From Pseudomonadota bacterium (GTDB lineage: Bacteria > Bdellovibrionota > Bdellovibrionia > Bdellovibrionales > JACTMU01), in assembly GCA_014584465.1 (NCBI GenBank), contig JACTMU010000013.1:1-64000 (forward strand): a DNA stretch of 64,000 nucleotides. The letters are read 5' to 3'. Of the stretch, positions 51,300 to 60,244 are shown in pieces (position 1 is the first letter of the stretch; the number at the start of each line of letters is the position of its first letter). A model generated the notes under the pieces. It was not told the origin of the DNA. It searched no databases and saw nothing but the letters and a program-made list of their open reading frames with translations. The translations under genes and the position numbers were made by a program.

Positions 51300-52426
51300 A
51301 ATTTCCAAAGGATGTTCAACTGATATTGAAACGTCGGTACCGACGCCAGGCAAGTCAGTGGGTGCAGGGATCGAACCCTTGGCCAATGTCGATTCCCTTG
51401 TCGCCCCCCAGTGAACAGGAGGCAAGGCAAAAGTCGGAAACAGTGAGAGACTGGGTATTGGCTTGGCAAACGTGGAGTGGAAAGGGGAGCTTGATTTGGA
51501 AGGAGACCCATTGGCGTGTGCTCGGGACACAGTCTCTTCCAGAGCGTTTGTTGCTTTTTGGAGCGGAAGATGTTGCTGAATGGGTTGGTCAATCGGATGA
51601 TTGGCGAGCACAGATGGTATTTCGGCAAACCTTTCTTAAAAGATGGCCAGAGCTAGAGCAAGGGTTGAAGTTTGTCGATGAAGATGAGGATGATCTGGGT
51701 CGTCTTGTTGCAATGCTTGAGTGGTTGGAACGGAATCCTCGGTCCAATCTCTACCCACGGCAAATTCCAGTCTCCGGGTTGGACACAAAGTGGTTGGAGC
51801 GACGAATGGATTGGATCGCTAGGGCTCTCTTACTTTTGCGAGGGGAGCCATCTGGCCACAGGGATTTCTATGAGATCGCCGGACTTCGGAGTCTGCCACA
51901 TCTGGTTCGCATGAGGATCCTTGATGCGCGTCTTCGAGAGTCGGTGGGAGGATTGAGCGACTTGTGTGCGCCACCGGATGAGATTACGAGGCTCAAATTA
52001 CCCATTCGAAAGACATTCATTGTAGAAAATCTTCAATCTGGTTTGGCATTTGAGGATATTCCAAATTCAGTTCTATTTATGGGGATGGGAAATGGAATTT
52101 CACTTCTCTCTCAAGTCTCGTGGATCGCCCACACGGAGTGTGTTTACTGGGGTGATATCGACACCTATGGTTTTTCTATTTTGGATCAGGTGAGATCGTT
52201 CATCCCGGGGGTCCAGTCCAAGCTCATGGATGAGTCCACGCTGTGTGACCATCAGGTGTTCTGGGGGGATGAGATGAAACAACACCCTTCTGAGAGTCTG
52301 ATCCATCTCAATCCAAGTGAACGAGATGTCTACGAGGGGCTAAGGGCCCATCGATGGCGGCCCAATCTTCGTCTTGAGCAAGAGAGAATCCCCTGGTCCT
52401 ACGCGTGGCCCAGATTGTTGGAATAG
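51296..52426 (+). CDS. jetD: Wadjet nuclease subunit JetD (DUF3322/DUF2220)
   Basis: JetD is the topoisomerase VI-like, TOPRIM-containing nuclease of the Wadjet complex, which cuts closed circular plasmids extruded by JetABC. The N-terminal DUF3322 part and the C-terminal DUF2220 part are both present: FIVENLQSGLAFE with the catalytic glutamate, LFMGMGNGISLL, and the metal-binding YWGDIDTYGFSILDQVR. 376 residues, full length for the family. It starts with TTG overlapping the preceding stop. It appears intact although its partners are broken. Confidence 0.85.
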   Translation: MKFPKDVQLILKRRYRRQASQWVQGSNPWPMSIPLSPPSEQEARQKSETVRDWVLAWQTWSGKGSLIWKETHWRVLGTQSLPERLLLFGAEDVAEWVGQSDDWRAQMVFRQTFLKRWPELEQGLKFVDEDEDDLGRLVAMLEWLERNPRSNLYPRQIPVSGLDTKWLERRMDWIARALLLLRGEPSGHRDFYEIAGLRSLPHLVRMRILDARLRESVGGLSDLCAPPDEITRLKLPIRKTFIVENLQSGLAFEDIPNSVLFMGMGNGISLLSQVSWIAHTECVYWGDIDTYGFSILDQVRSFIPGVQSKLMDESTLCDHQVFWGDEMKQHPSESLIHLNPSERDVYEGLRAHRWRPNLRLEQERIPWSYAWPRLLE

Positions 52427-52460
52427 GTCGTGTCGCAGAATTTTCGGAGCTGGACGATAT

Positions 52461-52541
52461 TTGTGCAATTTTGTGCATTTAACGTTGACTTGTGCAATTT
52501 TGTGCATTTAACGTTGACTTGTGCAATTTTGTGCATTTAAC
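52461..52541 (+). repeat. Three 29-bp direct repeats upstream of the AlbA_2 regulator gene
   Basis: Two full units and one 23-base unit of period 29, at 52461, 52490 and 52519, each TTGTGCAATTTTGTGCA followed by TTTAACGTTGAC. Each unit also holds two TTGTGCA-type half sites. TTGACT recurs and could serve as a -35 box. They end 17 bases before the start codon at 52559, so they probably are the operator/promoter of the following gene. Confidence 0.9.
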
Positions 52542-52558
52542 AGGAGAGGGCGTCTCAA

Positions 52559-53890
52559 ATGCCAATCTACCCCGAAAAAGAGTCAAAAAGCCTTGAGTTC
52601 AAGGTGTCGTTACCGAAGAATCTCAGCAGTATTGTAAAGACATGTGTTGCATTTGCGAACACCAATGGCGGTGAGATCATTATTGGCGTTGAGGATCAAA
52701 CGAGAAAGATAGTTGGAGCTACAGATCGTGACGTTTCAAGATGTTTTGAAGAGCTCCCGGACTCGATCTATGATTCTATTTCGCCAACCGTCGTGCCTGA
52801 CATTTTTGAAAGAAACATTGAGGGAACGATCGTTGTCGTTATTCGTATTGCCAAGGGTAACCACAAACCCTATTTTCTGAAAGGAGAGGGATCTCTTCGA
52901 GGAGTTTACATAAGAATTGCGAGTCATACCCGAAGAACCACAGAGGACTACTTAAAGGAGTTGATTGAAGATCAAAGACGCAAGACCTTTGACACTATGC
53001 CAAGCACGGCTTCCATCAAAGATCTAGACGACAGTCTGATCCAATCGACTTACGGGCATACCGTCTCAGAAAGGCAGATGATGGCTGAGCACATTCTTGT
53101 GGAACAGAATCATCGTGATCGAGTGCCAACTCAAGGTGCAGTGATTGCGTTTGGTCGGAAGCCCGAAGATATTCTTAGTGAGTCCTACCTTATTTGCACC
53201 CATTTTCAAGGGATCACTGGTAGGAATATCATCCAGACTCGTGATGTTTGTGGTCCTCTACCTGAAATCCTAGAGACAACATTGAATCTCCTCCAAAGTT
53301 GGATGGAGACAAACTATCAGATTATAAAGGGCAGACTGAAGGGCAAATTGCCCATTCCGATGGAGGCTTTGCGTGAGGCTTTGACCAACGCATTGGTTCA
53401 CCGAAAGTACACGATCCCTGGTCCTGTGAAAGTCGCACTCTATTCAGATCACTTAGAGGTGTTCAGTCCAGGTGGATTTCCTGGGCTCATCACGATCAAC
53501 AATCTTGGGGATGGGTCCACTTACCTTCGAAATCCTCTGCTGGCTAAGTTTGCACGAAAAATGCGATTAATAGAAAAGCTAGGGTCAGGCATTCGCCTTA
53601 TTTTCGATTCGTGTGCGGAGCGTTCTCTTAAGAAACCAGATTTTTTTGAAGATGGGGATTTTGTCAAAGTGGTCTTCTACTTTGCAGTGGGAAAAAAGAT
53701 CACATCTGATCTCAAGACGACGATACTTGAATGTTTTGGTGAAGGTCAGCGGATTCGAGTCAAGGATCTCTCTTCAGTGATTGAAGTTTCGCGAAATACC
53801 ATAACCAATGCGCTCAACGCATTGAAGAAAGATGGTAAGATCAAAAGGCATGGAAAGGGTCGCGGTGTCTACTACACTCTGAACAAGTGA
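52559..53890 (+). CDS. AlbA_2 (Schlafen-like)/HATPase regulator with C-terminal winged helix
   Basis: A 443-residue protein of the ATP-dependent regulator type. Residues 1-125 form the AlbA_2/Schlafen-like domain (ESKSLEFKVSL, CVAFANTNGGEIIIGVED). A middle region contains the HATPase_c_4 segment (LREALTNALVHRKYT, LEVFSPGGFPG, GSGIRLIFDSC). The last 60 residues are a helix-turn-helix/winged helix (IRVKDLSSVIEVSRNTITNA). Members act as transcription regulators or defence components. GGAGAGGG precedes the ATG. It is 55 bp upstream of the SNF2 gene, and the three direct repeats before it suggest autoregulation. Confidence 0.88.
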   Translation: MPIYPEKESKSLEFKVSLPKNLSSIVKTCVAFANTNGGEIIIGVEDQTRKIVGATDRDVSRCFEELPDSIYDSISPTVVPDIFERNIEGTIVVVIRIAKGNHKPYFLKGEGSLRGVYIRIASHTRRTTEDYLKELIEDQRRKTFDTMPSTASIKDLDDSLIQSTYGHTVSERQMMAEHILVEQNHRDRVPTQGAVIAFGRKPEDILSESYLICTHFQGITGRNIIQTRDVCGPLPEILETTLNLLQSWMETNYQIIKGRLKGKLPIPMEALREALTNALVHRKYTIPGPVKVALYSDHLEVFSPGGFPGLITINNLGDGSTYLRNPLLAKFARKMRLIEKLGSGIRLIFDSCAERSLKKPDFFEDGDFVKVVFYFAVGKKITSDLKTTILECFGEGQRIRVKDLSSVIEVSRNTITNALNALKKDGKIKRHGKGRGVYYTLNK

Positions 53891-53944
53891 GGCAGGTGAT
53901 TCTATGATCTGTCCGATTTAAAAATAGTAAAGGAGCCCCACCAA

Positions 53945-56614
53945 ATGCCATCCATCGTACTTTCTCCCAGTTTACGACTTTTCATTGAGGGAAAAGATCT
54001 CAATCGGCATGAAACTCTCACCAAGGCATTTCAAGCCGGATCGGGTTTCGGCCTACTATTTTTGGATGGTTCGATCGACGCTGTAACGGAAGATCCAGGT
54101 TTTTCATACTGGAAGGACTTCACACGTCTCTATTTGTCGCTATTTTCAGCCACTCCAGACTTGGATCAGCGTGATTTCAGGGAAGATCCAGTTAAGGTTG
54201 ATTTGCCACGCGAAGACCTTGAACGGTTTTTATTGACAGTGCCTCCAATGAAGGGTGCCGAATATGTCAATGACGAAGCACTCTTAACACTTTGGAAATC
54301 GATCGAGCTTGCTTTGCACTCGAACATCGAAAAAGAGAAATGGGACGTAGCAAGCTATTTTATGACTCAACATTCAGGCCTGAATCTCCTTGGGCGTGTC
54401 TGTTTTCATTTGGCTGAAAACAAAAGCACACCAGACACGCCATTTGCATTTTTGGCAACTTATGCCCATCGGGTGAATCAACGGGGAAGGGTGCAGCATT
54501 TACCCTTGATGCGTGCACTTGATGAGTATGCAGGAGCCACAGAGAAGGGCGTGCTTTTGCGTCTTCTCTCGCCCATCCAAAAGGCCTCTAAGGAAAGTGC
54601 GCTCATCAATGAACTTGTTCGTTCCGGTCACATCTATGAAACATTGGCTTGGACCGCAAAGGAGGCTCACCGTTTTCTCGTTGATGTGCCCGTCATGGAA
54701 AAGTCAGGAATTGCGGTGCGTGTGCCTAACTGGTGGAGGTCAAAGAATTTCAATCGTCCTCAAATTGCGGTTCGCTTGGGTGAAAAGAAGCCTTCTGGTT
54801 TGGGACTTGATGCTCTTGTAGATTTTTCTTTGTCAATTGTGCTGAGTGAACAGGAGTTAAGCCAAAAGGAAATTCAGAAGCTGTTGGCTTCAAGTGATAA
54901 TTTGATCTTTTTCAAGGGTCAGTGGGTGGAGGTTGATCGGGAGCGACTCGAAGACCTCTTATCCAAATGGAAAATTGCCGCCAGATCCATCGGTGAGGGA
55001 CTCAGCTTTGGTGAGGCTTTGCGTCTTCTTTCGGGTGTGGACTCCGCTGTGGACGAACCTTCCTCAAAGAGTGGCAATTCATTGACTCGTATCGTATCGG
55101 GTCAGTGGCTCACTCAGATGCTCAACGAGATCAGGGCCCCCGAAACGCACAAAAAGATTGAAAACGTATTGAACTCGAAGCTTCAAACAGTGCTTCGACC
55201 CTATCAAAAACAGGGTGTCGCTTGGTTGTATCAACTCAATCAACTGCGTTTAGGTGGAATTCTTGCAGATGACATGGGCCTTGGTAAAACGATTCAAATC
55301 ATCTCTCTCTTACTTTTGAGAAGGCACCTTGTTGCAGATAAATCCAAGAGCCTTTTGGTTGTACCAGCCAGTCTGATTGGGAACTGGAAATCTGAATTCA
55401 ATCAATTTTCGCCCTCCTTGAGGTACTGGATCGCCCATCCATCGGGCGAGGGTTATGGAAAACCTGATCTGACCTCCACAGACGTGGTCATTACGACCTA
55501 TGGTTCTTTAAGCAGGTTGAATCAGTGGCTTTCAACCATTGAGTGGAGCATCGTTATTGCAGATGAAGCTCAAGCCATTAAAAATCCTAACGCGAAACAG
55601 ACCAAGGCAATCAAATCCATCAAAAGTCAACATCGGTTGGCAATGACGGGGACTCCGGTTGAAAATCACCTCTCCGATTTGTGGTCGCTCTTCGATTTTG
55701 TTTCGCCGGGCCTTCTCGGATCCTCCAAAGTGTTCGAATCCTTCATAAAAAAGAAGGGCAAGGACGGAGGGAATCCCTATGCTCCGATCCGCAAACTTGT
55801 GCGTCCCTATCTTTTGCGAAGACTCAAAACGGATAAGTCCGTGATCCGGGATCTGCCGGAAAAGACTGAGATCAAAAGTTACTGCCAACTTTCAAATGCT
55901 CAGGCAGCGCTTTATCAGAAGTCGGTTGAGTCTTTGAAACGGGAAATTCGAGAGATCGAAGGAATCAAACGTCGTGGGGTTGTTCTCTCTTATTTGATGC
56001 GGTTTAAGCAGATCTGCAATCACCCCTCACAATTTGTGAAAGATGGCCGTTTTGTGGAAGCTGAAAGCGGAAAATTTCGTCGTCTTAGGGAAATCTGCGA
56101 AGTCATTGCCGATAAGCAAGAGAAGGTCCTGGTTTTCACTCAATTTAAAGAGATGACCGAGCCCCTTGGAGACTTTCTAAGTGGTGTTTTTGGAAGAGAG
56201 GGGGTTGTTCTCCATGGCGAATCTGCCATTAAGAAACGTGCTCAGATGGTGGAGCAGTTTCAGAAAGACGAGGGGCCTCCCTATTTTGTTTTGTCGCTTA
56301 AAGCGGGTGGAACCGGTCTGAATCTAACTGCAGCATCCCATGTGATCCATTTTGATCGTTGGTGGAACCCGGCCATTGAGAACCAGGCAACGGATCGTGC
56401 GTTTCGGATCGGGCAGAAAAAGAACGTCTTGGTGCACAAATTTATTTGTAGAGGAACTCTCGAGGAAAAAATCGATGCGCTTATCGATGGGAAACGATCC
56501 ATGTCCAAGGAACTCTTGGAGGATGGCGACGCAACACATCTAACAGAGCTTGCAAATGATGAGTTGCTCAAGATCGTGGCTCTTGATATGAGTTCTGCGA
56601 TTGAGGATCAATAG
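53945..56614 (+). CDS. SNF2-family helicase with bacterial SNF2-associated domain
   Basis: An 889-residue protein. The first 400 residues include a region like the bacterial SNF2-associated domain (DFSLSIVLSEQELSQKEI, FFKGQWVEVDRERLEDLL). The ATPase follows: Walker A ILADDMGLGKT (about 441), DEAQ (about 537), MTGTPVENHLSDLWSLFDFV, and motif VI QATDRAFRIGQ (about 813). AAAGGAGCCCC lies just before the ATG. It forms a unit with the SWIM protein gene downstream, a pairing seen in many bacteria. Biological role unknown. Confidence 0.92.
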   Translation: MPSIVLSPSLRLFIEGKDLNRHETLTKAFQAGSGFGLLFLDGSIDAVTEDPGFSYWKDFTRLYLSLFSATPDLDQRDFREDPVKVDLPREDLERFLLTVPPMKGAEYVNDEALLTLWKSIELALHSNIEKEKWDVASYFMTQHSGLNLLGRVCFHLAENKSTPDTPFAFLATYAHRVNQRGRVQHLPLMRALDEYAGATEKGVLLRLLSPIQKASKESALINELVRSGHIYETLAWTAKEAHRFLVDVPVMEKSGIAVRVPNWWRSKNFNRPQIAVRLGEKKPSGLGLDALVDFSLSIVLSEQELSQKEIQKLLASSDNLIFFKGQWVEVDRERLEDLLSKWKIAARSIGEGLSFGEALRLLSGVDSAVDEPSSKSGNSLTRIVSGQWLTQMLNEIRAPETHKKIENVLNSKLQTVLRPYQKQGVAWLYQLNQLRLGGILADDMGLGKTIQIISLLLLRRHLVADKSKSLLVVPASLIGNWKSEFNQFSPSLRYWIAHPSGEGYGKPDLTSTDVVITTYGSLSRLNQWLSTIEWSIVIADEAQAIKNPNAKQTKAIKSIKSQHRLAMTGTPVENHLSDLWSLFDFVSPGLLGSSKVFESFIKKKGKDGGNPYAPIRKLVRPYLLRRLKTDKSVIRDLPEKTEIKSYCQLSNAQAALYQKSVESLKREIREIEGIKRRGVVLSYLMRFKQICNHPSQFVKDGRFVEAESGKFRRLREICEVIADKQEKVLVFTQFKEMTEPLGDFLSGVFGREGVVLHGESAIKKRAQMVEQFQKDEGPPYFVLSLKAGGTGLNLTAASHVIHFDRWWNPAIENQATDRAFRIGQKKNVLVHKFICRGTLEEKIDALIDGKRSMSKELLEDGDATHLTELANDELLKIVALDMSSAIEDQ

Positions 56615-56657
56615 AGATAGAGCGAAAGAAAGAAGAAGAAAAAGAAGGAGAAGTTGT

Positions 56658-57551
56658 ATGTACGGATGGGGCTATTTTCGACCTTATGTACCTGTTGCTG
56701 AAAGAAAGAAGCAGGCCCAAAAGACGGTGTCCAAACTCCTTAAAAAAGGAAAGAAGGTTGCTCCCATCAAGATCAATGGCCGCACCATTGCCACAACATT
56801 TTGGGGCCAAGCTTGGTGTGATCACTTGGAATCCTTCAGTGATTATGAAAATCGCCTCCCTCGTGGCCGTACGTACGTCCGAAATGGTTCTGTCCTTCAT
56901 CTTGAAATTGAAAAGGGCAGGATCGAAGCACTTGTCCAAGGCTCCTCGCTTTATAAGGTCGAAGTCGACATCCAATGCGTAAACAGTAAAATATGGAAAT
57001 CCATCGTAAACAGTTGTTCTGGTGAGATCGATTCGGTGATTGAACTTCTTCAGGGCAAATTGTCTTCATCTGTGATGAAAACCATCACGAATAGGAATAA
57101 AGGGTTGTTCCCTCAACCCAAGGAGATCTCGTTGAGTTGCTCTTGTCCTGATTGGGCGGAAATGTGCAAGCATGTGGCCGCCGTTCTCTATGGTGTTGGA
57201 GCGAGATTGGATCGTGAACCTGAACTCATATTTAAGCTTCGGCATGTGGACCATCTTGACTTGATTCATAAGGCAAGCCTCAAAGTACCGAAAAAGCAAG
57301 GCGGGAAAACCAAAGTTATCAAAGATCAGAATTTGTCAGATATCTTTGGAATTGAAATTGAGTCAGAACCCGTGGCAGCTTCAACTCGAAAAACTCGAGC
57401 ATCCAAGCGATCCAAGGCCGTAAAGAAAATCAAGACCATCAAGAAACCAAGGGTCGTGAAGAAATCAAAGACCGTCAGGAGATCAAAGGGATTAAAGAAA
57501 TCAACGAGATCTTCTGTAAAGCGAAAAACAGGTTCCAAGAAACGCCACTAA
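56658..57551 (+). CDS. SWIM zinc-finger protein with histone H1-like basic tail
   Basis: A 297-residue partner of the SNF2 helicase. It starts MYGWGYFRPYVPVAERKK, typical of this family, and contains FWGQAWCDHLESFSDYENRL, RGRTYVRNGSVLHLEI and the SWIM finger CSCPDWAEMCKHVAAVLYGV. The last 80 residues are Lys/Arg-rich with short repeats (KAVKKIKTIKK, VVKKSKTVRRSK), resembling histone H1-like tails, which suggests direct DNA binding. I chose the ATG at 56658 (GGAG 7 bases upstream); the frame extends 19 codons further back into the helicase gene. Confidence 0.88.
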   Translation: MYGWGYFRPYVPVAERKKQAQKTVSKLLKKGKKVAPIKINGRTIATTFWGQAWCDHLESFSDYENRLPRGRTYVRNGSVLHLEIEKGRIEALVQGSSLYKVEVDIQCVNSKIWKSIVNSCSGEIDSVIELLQGKLSSSVMKTITNRNKGLFPQPKEISLSCSCPDWAEMCKHVAAVLYGVGARLDREPELIFKLRHVDHLDLIHKASLKVPKKQGGKTKVIKDQNLSDIFGIEIESEPVAASTRKTRASKRSKAVKKIKTIKKPRVVKKSKTVRRSKGLKKSTRSSVKRKTGSKKRH

Positions 57552-57690
57552 GTTGATTTGATCTGAAATGCTAGCCAAGCATCCAGCGAGGTTCCTTTAA
57601 CCCATTGAATTTTATGAGTTTTTGAATGCAAAGAGTCGACGATTGAAATGCCGTTGGAGTAACTGCCACTGAATCCAGAGATGAAGTTAG

Positions 57691-57860
57691 AACCCGGATC
57701 TGAAATTAGAAATGGGCTAAAAACCATGAAAGCCGCCACCAGAGCAGAAGTGCTCGAAAAAATAGACCTCACCGTATCACTGGGGTATTTTCTCTGCGCT
57801 TTCTGCCCTGGCAGCACCTTTGATGATTTTTATCTCCATTTCTAATTTCAGATCCGGGTT
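57691..57860. repeat. Palindromic element family 2, full copy with 25-bp terminal inverted repeats
   Basis: AACCCGGATCTGAAATTAG at 57691 and its exact reverse complement ending at 57860 are the outer parts of a perfect 25-bp terminal inverted repeat. The interior of about 120 bases has no open frame and no transposase. The element fills the middle of the 396-base gap between the SWIM gene and the Rpn gene; I see nothing else in that gap. Size and ends fit a MITE; a clear target duplication is not visible beyond AG on each side. Confidence 0.88.
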
Positions 57861-57947
57861 AGAAGATGTTGAAGTGGATTTTTCATGGGAACTGAGATAC
57901 AATGTACACTTCAGGAGCCTTGTTAAAGGCTTGAAACGAGGGATTTT

Positions 57948-58865
57948 TTGGAAAGGCCGCTACTGAAGCTCTCTACAGATTTTGTTTTTAAGAAGATATT
58001 CGCTTATGACAGTGAAATTTTAGCGGACCTTCTTAATGCTGTTCTGGATTTGCCGCCAGGCGAGATAATCTCGGAGCTTGTGGTTTTAAACCCCGAAATT
58101 CCAAAAGATCATATGAACTCGAAGACCTCACTTCTTGACATTCGGGCAACCACAAAAGAAGGAGTTCAATTCATTGTGGAAATGCAGGCATTCCCACAAA
58201 AGAGTTTTATCAAGCGTGCCATTTTTTACTGGGCGCAGGCTTTTTCAAAGCAACTTGATTCGGGGCAAGGCTACGGATTTTTGGAACGCTGCTATTCAGT
58301 TAATTTTTTGGATTTCAATACCTTTTCTGAAAACCCCAATTACTTGTCTCATTTTCTGCTTCTCAATACGGAGGACCCATCGGTTCAATTAACGGATCTT
58401 ATCGATGTGACTTTCATAGAGATCAAGAAGTTTCCCGTTCAAACAAGACCAATTGAGCTTAAGAATAACTTAGAGACATGGATTTATCTTTTCGCGCACT
58501 GCGAAGATCTTACGGAGGAAGATATGAGAACAATCATTGACAAGAACCCGATAACCAAAAAGGCCTTTGATAAACTGACCCATATTTCTGCAGATGATAA
58601 GCTTCGAGAGGAGTATGATGCTCACATGCGTTGGCAGATCAGCCAGAAACTAGAATTCAACGAAGCTACAAAGGCAGGTCGGGAAGAAGGTCTTAAAGAG
58701 GGCCTCGAAAAAGGTCGGGAAGAGGGTCGGGAAGAGGGTCGGGAAGAGGGTCGCGAAAGAGTCGCTTTACTGATGCTTAAAGAGGGAACTGCGTTGGAAC
58801 TCATTGCCAAGCTCACTGAACTCTCGCTAGCACGAATCCAGGAGTTAAAAGCAACGTTGAAGTAG
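57948..58865 (+). CDS. Rpn family recombination-promoting nuclease (PD-(D/E)XK)
   Basis: A 305-residue protein of the Rpn/PDDEXK_2 family, often called putative transposases; E. coli RpnA-type members are DNA endonucleases that promote RecA-independent recombination. The N-terminus (LKLSTDFVFKKIFA) and catalytic block LLDIRATTKEGVQFIVEMQ are typical. The C-terminus has a charged repeat of GREEGREEG coded by nearly identical 12-base DNA units (about 58681-58755). The TTG at 57948 with GAGGG upstream is the likely start. Convergent with the histidine kinase gene, 21-bp overlap. Confidence 0.85.
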   Translation: MERPLLKLSTDFVFKKIFAYDSEILADLLNAVLDLPPGEIISELVVLNPEIPKDHMNSKTSLLDIRATTKEGVQFIVEMQAFPQKSFIKRAIFYWAQAFSKQLDSGQGYGFLERCYSVNFLDFNTFSENPNYLSHFLLLNTEDPSVQLTDLIDVTFIEIKKFPVQTRPIELKNNLETWIYLFAHCEDLTEEDMRTIIDKNPITKKAFDKLTHISADDKLREEYDAHMRWQISQKLEFNEATKAGREEGLKEGLEKGREEGREEGREEGRERVALLMLKEGTALELIAKLTELSLARIQELKATLK

Positions 58866-60244
58866 ATCTTGGTTGGAGGTGGGATGGGGATCGACTGTTG
58901 GGAACTCCAAGGTGACCGTTGTGCCGTGATGCTCTTTTGAAAAAATCTCAAATCGCCCGCCGAAGGATTCAGTCACTTTCCTTGCGTGGTAGACACCAAG
59001 ACCCGAGCCACTTTGATCACCATCTTTTCCTTCAGAGACCTCAACTTGGCCAAGCTTTTGCAAAAGTTCCTTTCGGATCCCCTTTCCATTGTCGACGACC
59101 TGTATGGCCACCCTATTTTGATTCGATTTGAGTGAGACAGTGACAGTTCCTTTGGTGCCGGGAGAGATTGCTTCAACGGAGTTATTGATCACGTTGCTTA
59201 GAACTCTTTTCAACTCAGAAGAGTCTAGACTTACAAATGGATCGATCGCACTTTCGAAATCGAAGTCGATTTGTACTTCAGGTCTATTTTGATATTGAAC
59301 TCTCTTCTCCGAAATCAAGGTGTCGACGACCGTGATGAGAGGTTCAACGGGCGGGGAACAAGGGGTGTAAAATCGGGATTTCTCTTCACCTGGAGCGCCC
59401 CTCTTTTCCATCGACTTTTTGAGGAGCGTATTTGCAATGTCGTTGATGCGACTTACGGCGTTGCGGATCAAGTTGTGTTGCTCCTCTGGGATTTGTCGCA
59501 ATTGACTGGCAACAATGGTCAGAGCTGAGAGTGGGGACCGAATGTCATGAGAGACGCGTTTGGCGAGTTCTGACAATTCTGCCGCTTTATCAGGGCATCC
59601 ACTCTTCTTTGAAGAGTCATTTGATCACTCAAAATGGTTTGGATGATCTGCACAAATTGTGTGACCACAGGGTCATCAGGACTTTGAGTTGGTTGGGCGC
59701 CCAGAGACTCCTTTGTGTTCCTGGCCCAATCTTCAAGAACACGCAGGCTCTCTTTGAGGGATTTCCGGTAATGAAGAAGTGGCAGAGACAGAGCGAGAAG
59801 AATAAGAACAACGGTCCCAATGAGGCCGAAAAGAAACGTTTGTGAGCTCAGGGCGCTCGTGATCAGTTTGCCCCAGGTCTGGCAATAGCGAACGACTCCC
59901 ACTTCCTGACCATAGTGTTTGATGGGAAACGAGCTCTCCTGGCTGCAACGATTTTCAACATCGGAGCTGGGAAATGAAAAGACGGTTCTACTCTCCTTTA
60001 AGACTCTGACTTGAGAAAAGTCATTGAGATTCAATGACCGTGAGATATTTGCAACCAGGATCCAGTTTTCATCTATAAGAGATCTGCCAAGTTGAGAACT
60101 CCATAAGGTCAACGAAGTTTGAAGTGCATCCTTTGACTTACGTGAGTGGACGAAGAGCGAGGTGCCACCAACGAACAGAGGCATCAGGATTGCAAGAGAG
60201 TAGGCAACCCAGTAGGGCCTTCTTGCGACCGAATATTGGGTCAC
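58845..60244 (-). pseudogene. Sensor histidine kinase, split by a frameshift
   Basis: The upstream frame (60244 to about 59586) codes a sensor with two membrane helices (YWVAYSLAILMPLFVGGTSL and FLFGLIGTVVLILLALSLPL) around a periplasmic domain. The other frame (about 59588 to 58845) codes the kinase core: H-box VSHDIRSPLSAL, N-box NVINNSVEA, VVDNGKGI and GSGLGVYHARKV. They join smoothly as DALIK-AAELSELAKRV if one base is restored in the AAA run at 59586-59588. The start is GTG at 60244, overlapping the stop of the solute-binding protein gene. A sequencing error in a homopolymer is possible; otherwise the kinase is not made. Confidence 0.8.

Noticed and set aside
52461-52541. Direct repeats considered as a CRISPR array
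   Set aside because: The units are contiguous with period 29 and no spacers, and no cas genes are present.
58681-58755. Tandem repeats considered as a non-coding repeat locus
   Set aside because: They are in frame within the Rpn gene and code a regular GREE pattern.
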